Assembly (NCBI GenBank): GCA_007922225.1
Contig: ML679991.1
Coordinates: 372,001 to 436,000, forward strand
Direction of reading: 5' to 3'
From: Emydura subglobosa
Lineage: Eukaryota; Chordata; Testudines; Chelidae
Length of the DNA: 64,000 nt
The notes beneath the pieces are model-generated. The model had not been told where the DNA came from, searched no databases, and saw only the letters and a program-made list of their open reading frames with translations. The translations under genes and the position numbers were made by a program. Below, in pieces: positions 58,530-64,000 of the stretch. The number at the start of each line of letters is the position of its first letter. Positions within the stretch are counted from its first letter, which is position 1.

Positions 58530-59483
58530 ATGGAAAACCAAAGTTCTGTGACAGAGAGACCCAGCAGAAGGAACTCTAATGACCCGAAGATGCAGCTCTT
58601 CCTCTTCTGGCTGTTTTCCATCATCTACACTGTCACTCTGGGGGGGAACATGCTCATATTGGCGCTAATCTGTCTGAATTCTCAACTCCACACCCCCATG
58701 TATTTCTTCCTGAGCCACCTCTCGTTTGTGGACATCTGCTACACATCCAGCACTGTCCCCCAGATGCTGGTCAATCTCATGAGCCTGAAGAAAACCATCT
58801 CGTTTGCTGGATGTGGTGCTCAGATCTATATCTTCCTGGCCTTGGGCATTACCGAGTGTGTTCTGCTAGCAGTCATGGCATATGATCGGTATGTAGCAAT
58901 ATGTCACCCTCTGTCCTATATGCTCATCACGAAGCGTAAGGTCTGTGTGGGGCTGGCTGCAGCTGTATGGACATGTGGTTTCCTCCTTGCCATGGTCCAT
59001 ACTGTTCAGACTTTGCAGATGCCCTTCTGTGGTCCAAATGAGACTAACCACTTCTACTGGGATATCCAGGCACTGCTGAAACTGGTCTGTGCTGACATCC
59101 ACTTCAACGAAGTCATGGTGTTCGTGATCGGCATCCTTATCCTCCTCTGTCCTTTCTCCTTGATCCTGACCTCTTACAGCCGCATTCTGGTGGCCATCTT
59201 GAGGATCCGCTCTGCTGAGGGACGGCACAAAGCCTTCTCCACCTGTGCCTCCCACCTGGCCGTGGTGGTGCTGTTCTATGGCAGTGCCCTGTTCATGTAC
59301 ATGAGACCTGGGTCTAGCCACTCAGCAGATCAGGACAAAATAGTTTCTCTGTTCTACAGTATCATCAGCCCCATCTTCAACCCCTTGATATACAGTTTGA
59401 GGAATAAGGACGTGAAAGGGGCCATGGCAAAAGTGCTGCAGAGGCGCAGACTTTCTTGGGGGATGCAGACTCATTGTGGGTAG
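58530..59483 (+). CDS. Olfactory receptor, family 2 (OR2A-like), open frame with altered N-terminus
   Basis: The ATG at 58530 is chosen because a splice acceptor (CCCACTGCAG, exon from 58506) lies 24 nt before it. The frame from 58455 includes intron sequence. The 317-residue product keeps LHTPMYFFLSHLS, MAYDRYVAICHPL (DRY at 119-121), KAFSTCASHLAVVVLFYGS and PIFNPLIYSLRNKDVKGAM, and is closely related to the receptor at 46452-47390. Two features are abnormal. Residues 9-16 read ERPSRRNS instead of the expected EFLLLGLS because 23 bp (58554-58576) are inverted. The conserved loop-2 cysteine is Trp at residue 177 (codon 59058-59060). There is no stop or frameshift, so it is annotated as coding, but function is doubtful; a recently decayed gene is a fair alternative. 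Confidence 0.85.
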   Translation: MENQSSVTERPSRRNSNDPKMQLFLFWLFSIIYTVTLGGNMLILALICLNSQLHTPMYFFLSHLSFVDICYTSSTVPQMLVNLMSLKKTISFAGCGAQIYIFLALGITECVLLAVMAYDRYVAICHPLSYMLITKRKVCVGLAAAVWTCGFLLAMVHTVQTLQMPFCGPNETNHFYWDIQALLKLVCADIHFNEVMVFVIGILILLCPFSLILTSYSRILVAILRIRSAEGRHKAFSTCASHLAVVVLFYGSALFMYMRPGSSHSADQDKIVSLFYSIISPIFNPLIYSLRNKDVKGAMAKVLQRRRLSWGMQTHCG

Positions 59484-61075
59484 GAATTTGTTCCACTTTC
59501 CTAGAAGATGCCTGAGGATGAGGGGTGGGCTATTTCTGCTGTTTCATTCTGTAAACCAATAACTTTCCAAGGGCCACATATAGCACATGTTAGTCCTAAA
59601 ACATGGACTATGGCCAGGCTCTCTGTTTGCCAATGTATGGTGAGGGCACGTCTGGCCCAGACGCAGCTGATGCAGTCAGTGAACTAAAAACAACCACCAC
59701 TGGGCTGCAGAGAATGATTTCTGAGGAGAGATGAAAAATACTTAATATGTTTAGCTAAACGCTGAACATAGATGTGGAGGCGATATAATAGCCACACGTA
59801 AGTATCTGAAGGGTGTCATCACCAGAGAGTGAGAAGAATGGGTCTGTGTGCTGAGAGGTTGCACACATACACCTATTATGTTAGGAACAGTGCGATGAAA
59901 TCAAGGGTTAAGATTTCTACCTAGGCCCTACCTAGTTCCTCATGTTTTGGGGAGCAAATTCTCTGGGAATGGTTACTCCAGTTTTAGTCAGTTACATGTC
60001 CCTCCCCCTGACTCTGCCTGCAGATCAGGGACCTAATGTGAGTATCTTAAACTGCAGGCACAGTATTGCGCACACTGTTATTTTCATCCACTGTGCGTAA
60101 GCAGATATAGCGTCCAGTGACCGATAATCTGAGCCCAATGGTAAATTTATATCTTACTGAGATTCTAACTAGGAGTAGTGGGCTGAAATGAAGACGGGGA
60201 CTCATTTATGCTGAATAGCAGGGTTATTTGATTGACTGTAAGCTATTTTAAGCTGCTAAAGTAGATTCTCACACCAGCCTTCGTGTGAGACTTATAAAAA
60301 AACTAGACTGGACAAAGTACTAGGGAATGTAGCTGCGGTAAGCAATCCTACATCAGCTCTAAGTCTCCAGAGCGATTGACTAGATGTTCTAATTGGGCTT
60401 TTTCATCTCTTACCTCATGGTTCTGTTCATCAAGGAAGATACGTGTGATAGTTTTGTGCAACTAATTTTTACTAAAACTGTTTTGTGAATATACATGCAA
60501 TTTTTGTGGCAATCCATAGCACAAAGTCTGGATACCTTGTGTTATAGATGTCTGAACTGTAGAAAATTAGCTAAATACATCTGATAAATGTGCTATTAGT
60601 CTGTGGCTCTTGTTTTTATTAATTAATTAACCTACTTATTTGCTTCCAGTAGCACCCATAGTGTGTTAGACACGTTAGACAAATGCAAAAGAAGGTATAA
60701 TCTCTTGTCCATAGAACTTACACTCAGAAAAGACAAAACAAACACAAAGGCTAGGGGAAAGGAATATGCCAGAAAAGAAATCTAGTAATTGGCCCTATCT
60801 ACATTAATTACACCTAAATTAACTAGAACCACTCCAGGAAAGTAGATGGGGCTGATGGAGAGAATTTTTCAATTTCCTTGTGTTGCTTGCTTTGTTTTTA
60901 TTTTGTCTGGGGGAAGCAAACCTTTCCTGTCTCTCCATGTTACTTTCCAGCCTTCCATTTAACTTGTGCTGAAAGGGAACACATACAATTTTATTTTTGA
61001 GTAATCCATATTAGCTTAGCACTCACCCCAAAACATTAAATGGAAAATTTACATCTTTCCATGTGCCCAGGTGTG
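59484..61075. other. Flank downstream of the second olfactory receptor, nothing recognised
   Basis: AT-rich sequence with no gene. The receptor's poly(A) site is not marked by a convincing signal in the first 500 bp. Confidence 0.4.
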
Positions 61076-61089
61076 AATAAGTGTTGGGG

Positions 61090-61295
61090 ATTTGTGATGG
61101 GGTCTGCAGAATGCAACCTGGACTGAGCTCTCTGTCCCAACAACCTGGGCTGCCCCTTACACTTTGATGCTGATGTCAACCTACAAAACTCTGGGAGGTA
61201 TTGCACTTACACAACCATCCACAGGCAGGGGCTCTCCCAACTGAGCTACATGAATGCTTATCTCAGCTATTTATTTATTTATTTATTTATTAATT
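61090..61295 (-). mobile_element. LTR fragment related to 29822-32160, plus (TTTA)n
   Basis: TGTGATGGGGTCTGCAGAATGCAACCTGG to CCAACTGAGCTACATGAATGCTT parallels the outer LTR start at 29822 (TGTGACGAGATC ... CCAACTGAGTTACATGAATGCTT). It breaks off into a (TTTA)n run at 61269-61292. Confidence 0.55.
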
Positions 61296-64000
61296 CTCAG
61301 GATTTTTAAGGCAGCTGCAGGATTTTTGGGGTCCTGAGTCATGATTATTTAACCTGCTTGAGGTTGACAGGACTGATACTGCAGCTCCCCCTGGAGTGAT
61401 GCATCCTCTCCTGCTGTCAGCATGGACCACTGCTTATGGGGACAGTCTGAAATGAGCCCCAGTACTGGAAGGGATATAGACAGACATCTCATAGGTATTT
61501 TTTCCTCTGTCCACACAAAAAACAAACTAGTCTGCAAACTGATCATGCTACCCTGTACTCAAGGGGAAATAAAAATGTTCACATTAACTAGACTGAAGGT
61601 GAAAATCAAGGGAGTAATGTGTAAATAGTTCTGTGACTTGAAATGAGTAAAAATGAAATGACCCCCTGAGGGCAGCAGAGGATTAGTAATGAAAAAGAGC
61701 TGTTCTCATTTGCGGTGGGCACTTACTAACACCAGCTGATAAAGAATGAAAACAGGGTGGATGTAGTGTTATGCTACATTAGTGAGTCTGACTGTCAGAC
61801 CCCCCACAATGAGCCTACATCTCCCCTGCCCTCCATTGGATGCAACGTGAGACCTACCTGGGTATGTGTAATTATGGAGATGACACACACCCTGGGATGG
61901 CTCAAGACAACAGTGGGTTTAAGGCATAATACTATACACAGACGTGGATTACTGTGGTTCTTTCCTACAGCCACTAAGTGGTAACAAAGGATAACACCGT
62001 TTTATAATTAATAAGGGATGTCATTCCAATGTGCTTCAAAACCACACAGACACACACGACATACAGAAATAACATTAAAATACTGGTATTTATGTCACAA
62101 ATTTAATCACTTGAAAGTTAGCAAATGCCATATTCGAGGTAGCCTGTGGAACCTTAATCTGCTCCCTCCTCCATATTTGTTATGGTACGGTCTTTAATTA
62201 CATGATCACATATGATTTTTCCCCCACAGATTGCTGCTGTCTTCAGTGCCCAGGATGGATGGTGCTCAGGAAATGTTTCAGGGTTATATACTGAATGAGG
62301 CTGCTGACTACAGGATCCTGCCTCATTGACTACAGAAATTAGAAGAGACACATCAATAATCTTCTACTTTAAGTGGATTCGTACAATGGCAGCGCTCACG
62401 AGTTGTCTCCCTCTCAGCCTGCTCATCTTTCTGTTCCTCACAATATCCTTTTTTTTGCTTGCTCTGCAAAAATTCCAGAAGTATTTGAGGCAGTTCTGAG
62501 AGCCAGTGAAATTTTCATCCAAAACCTAGATTTCACATCAAGAACCTAAGATTAGGCTGGCATAAGTAGGGGTCCTTGCTCATTGGCAGACAGAGCACAC
62601 AATTCTCAGATATTCCTTGTCTGGGTATGGATTGCCTACTGGTTTTGTAGATAACATGCACTGACTGGATCCTGTGTTCAGGCTGGCATTACTGAGTCAG
62701 GCTGAATACTCTCCTTCAAAGAAGGACCCAGGCATTTCTCGGCCCACATTGTGCAGCTGGCTATAGTGGGATCTGCCATGTTATCAGTACTGCTGCTAAG
62801 TAGTGGGGGCAGATAAAGCACCGATTTGCCTGTGGAGTCTTGCTGCTGGATTGGGAACGCAATGGGGAAGAGACGACTTTTTTAACCAGCCCCTCCAAAG
62901 AAGCTGAATGAATTACTGGAAAGTAGCCAACATCTAAAGAGCTTGGAAAGGGTGAAGAGGGCCTGGCAGCTACTGTCACAAAGACATCAGAGGTGACAGG
63001 GTAGCAGGCCACCAATTCCCTCCCTCCCCCACACACCCACCGCTAAAGGCGATGGGGAACACAGGGGCTGTTGCAGGTTGTTAGTCCCAACAGGGAAGGG
63101 CATCTGGTTTGGCCAGGCCTAAATGAAACCTGGAATTGGTAAAATGTTCCCATTTTCAGGCCATGGTATGAAATAACGTCCAAGATGGCAAACATGGGAG
63201 CAAACCCTAGATATTGACAGGAAATTGCCCTCAGCTCAGAGTGGGGGATGGGACTGACTGCTACAGCAGCACAGACCGGAGCAGTCCTAGGGAAGAAGGG
63301 GGCTGGCAGACCAGATAAGCAGGTGCAGCAAGAAATAATTCTTCACCCTGCAATGAGGCTGGCCAAGACTGACGTGGCTGGATGGACAGGCCCAGGGCTG
63401 CAGAGGCCTTCCCAGTGCATGGGGATGGGGACAGATGGTAGGAATGAATGGAAGGAAGTAGCCATGGATCCTCCTTGGTGGTGCCTCTGCCCTGCACTGA
63501 GGGCAGGAGTGACTGAGAAAGGCAGAAACAGCAACGGCTGAGACATTTCCTGCAGCAGGGACGAGGGTGGGAACTGATCGGCTGATGGCTGATACAGGGG
63601 CAGTGAGAAAGAAGTCTGAGCTGTGCGTGGAGAGAGGAATGGCTGACATGGGAGAACAGGCAGGGAGTGGATTTTGTGCTGGAGAGGGAATCGGTGTGGC
63701 TCAAGTGTGGCTCAAGTGGGTAGATGGAGCAGAGTAGTGATAAAGAGGCCTTCACGCTGAAGTAAGGATAGACTCAGAATTTATACATAGGTTAAAGAAG
63801 CCTAACGCTCAGAGAACTCGAGCTGAATCATAAAGTTAAGTGCTCCTAATATCTCTGTTCATTAGTGCTTTTAGTGTTCAGCTGTCCTCATTAACGTCAA
63901 ATGAGATCTTCTCCCCAGTGCCGAGAACTGGCAGTGTGCACCTAACAAGCCACTCGGGGCGTAATTAGTGAGCCAGCACTTGAAGCTTTGCAGCCATTAC
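61296..64000. other. Intergenic right end
   Basis: Apart from the micropeptide candidate at 62386-62499 I see no gene. The 63240-63760 part is moderately GC-rich with long frames on the minus strand of low-complexity Ser/Pro composition, probably not coding. Confidence 0.4.
62386..62499 (+). CDS. Possible 37-residue single-pass membrane micropeptide
   Basis: A short frame starts at an ATG with a strong context (A at -3, G at +4). It begins MAALTSCLPLSLLIFLFLTI, continues SFFLLA as one hydrophobic helix, then ends in a basic amphipathic tail QKFQKYLRQF and a stop. The layout (short luminal end, about 20-residue helix, basic tail) resembles small regulatory membrane peptides, but I see no specific match to a known family. 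No splice signals or other exons are visible, and chance cannot be excluded. Confidence 0.2.
   Translation: MAALTSCLPLSLLIFLFLTISFFLLALQKFQKYLRQF

Noticed and set aside
63261..63755. 164-codon minus-strand frame near the right end
   Set aside because: Ser/Pro/His-rich low-complexity translation, no motif, overlapping equal frames on the same strand.
1..64000. CRISPR arrays, operons or other prokaryotic systems
   Set aside because: Introns, CR1/MIR/hAT elements and GPCR genes show vertebrate nuclear DNA; the tandem repeats have no spacer pattern.

Overview
The window is vertebrate nuclear DNA. It has exon-intron genes with consensus splice sites, a CpG-island promoter and intronless chemoreceptor genes, set in many CR1 LINEs, MIR/L2 relics, LTR elements and non-autonomous DNA transposons. 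The dominance of CR1, the particular MITE families, a Tx1-like LINE and the absence of Alu/L1-type mammalian repeats point to a non-avian sauropsid, most probably a turtle. I cannot name the species. A 100-N assembly gap lies at 13530-13629.

Gene layout. (1) 801-13430, + strand: the last six coding exons of a Rap1GAP-family gene; its GAP domain lies upstream of the window. (2) 15180-28622, - strand: a complete eight-exon GSTK1 (glutathione S-transferase kappa 1), tail-to-tail with the Rap1GAP-like gene and starting in a CpG island. (3) 32748-33680, - strand: an intact intronless bitter-taste receptor resembling TAS2R39/TAS2R40. (4) 46452-47390, - strand, and 58530-59483, + strand: two olfactory receptors of the OR2A type, each with a splice acceptor just before its start codon. 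The order GSTK1-TAS2R-OR resembles human 7q34-q35, where TAS2R39/TAS2R40 precede GSTK1 and OR genes lie on both sides.

The rest is repeats. Rap1GAP-like introns hold CR1 copies in both orientations and a frameshifted Tx1-like ORF2 end. GSTK1 intron 5 holds a nearly full-length dead CR1 in the sense orientation; other GSTK1 introns hold palindromic MITEs and a hAT MITE with a perfect 8-bp target duplication. Between 29.8 and 42 kb lie several related LTR copies, one cleanly inserted into a CR1. From 42 to 64 kb there are a Tigger-like MITE, MIR and CR1 copies, an L2-like LINE and a GC-rich element with duplicated TATA-like promoter modules.

The strongest unusual signal is a 23-bp micro-inversion in the N-terminus of the second olfactory receptor. 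Others are the divergent Rap1GAP paralogue, a clean nested LTR insertion, an unexplained exon-like fragment inside GSTK1, and a possible 37-residue membrane micropeptide near 62.4 kb.
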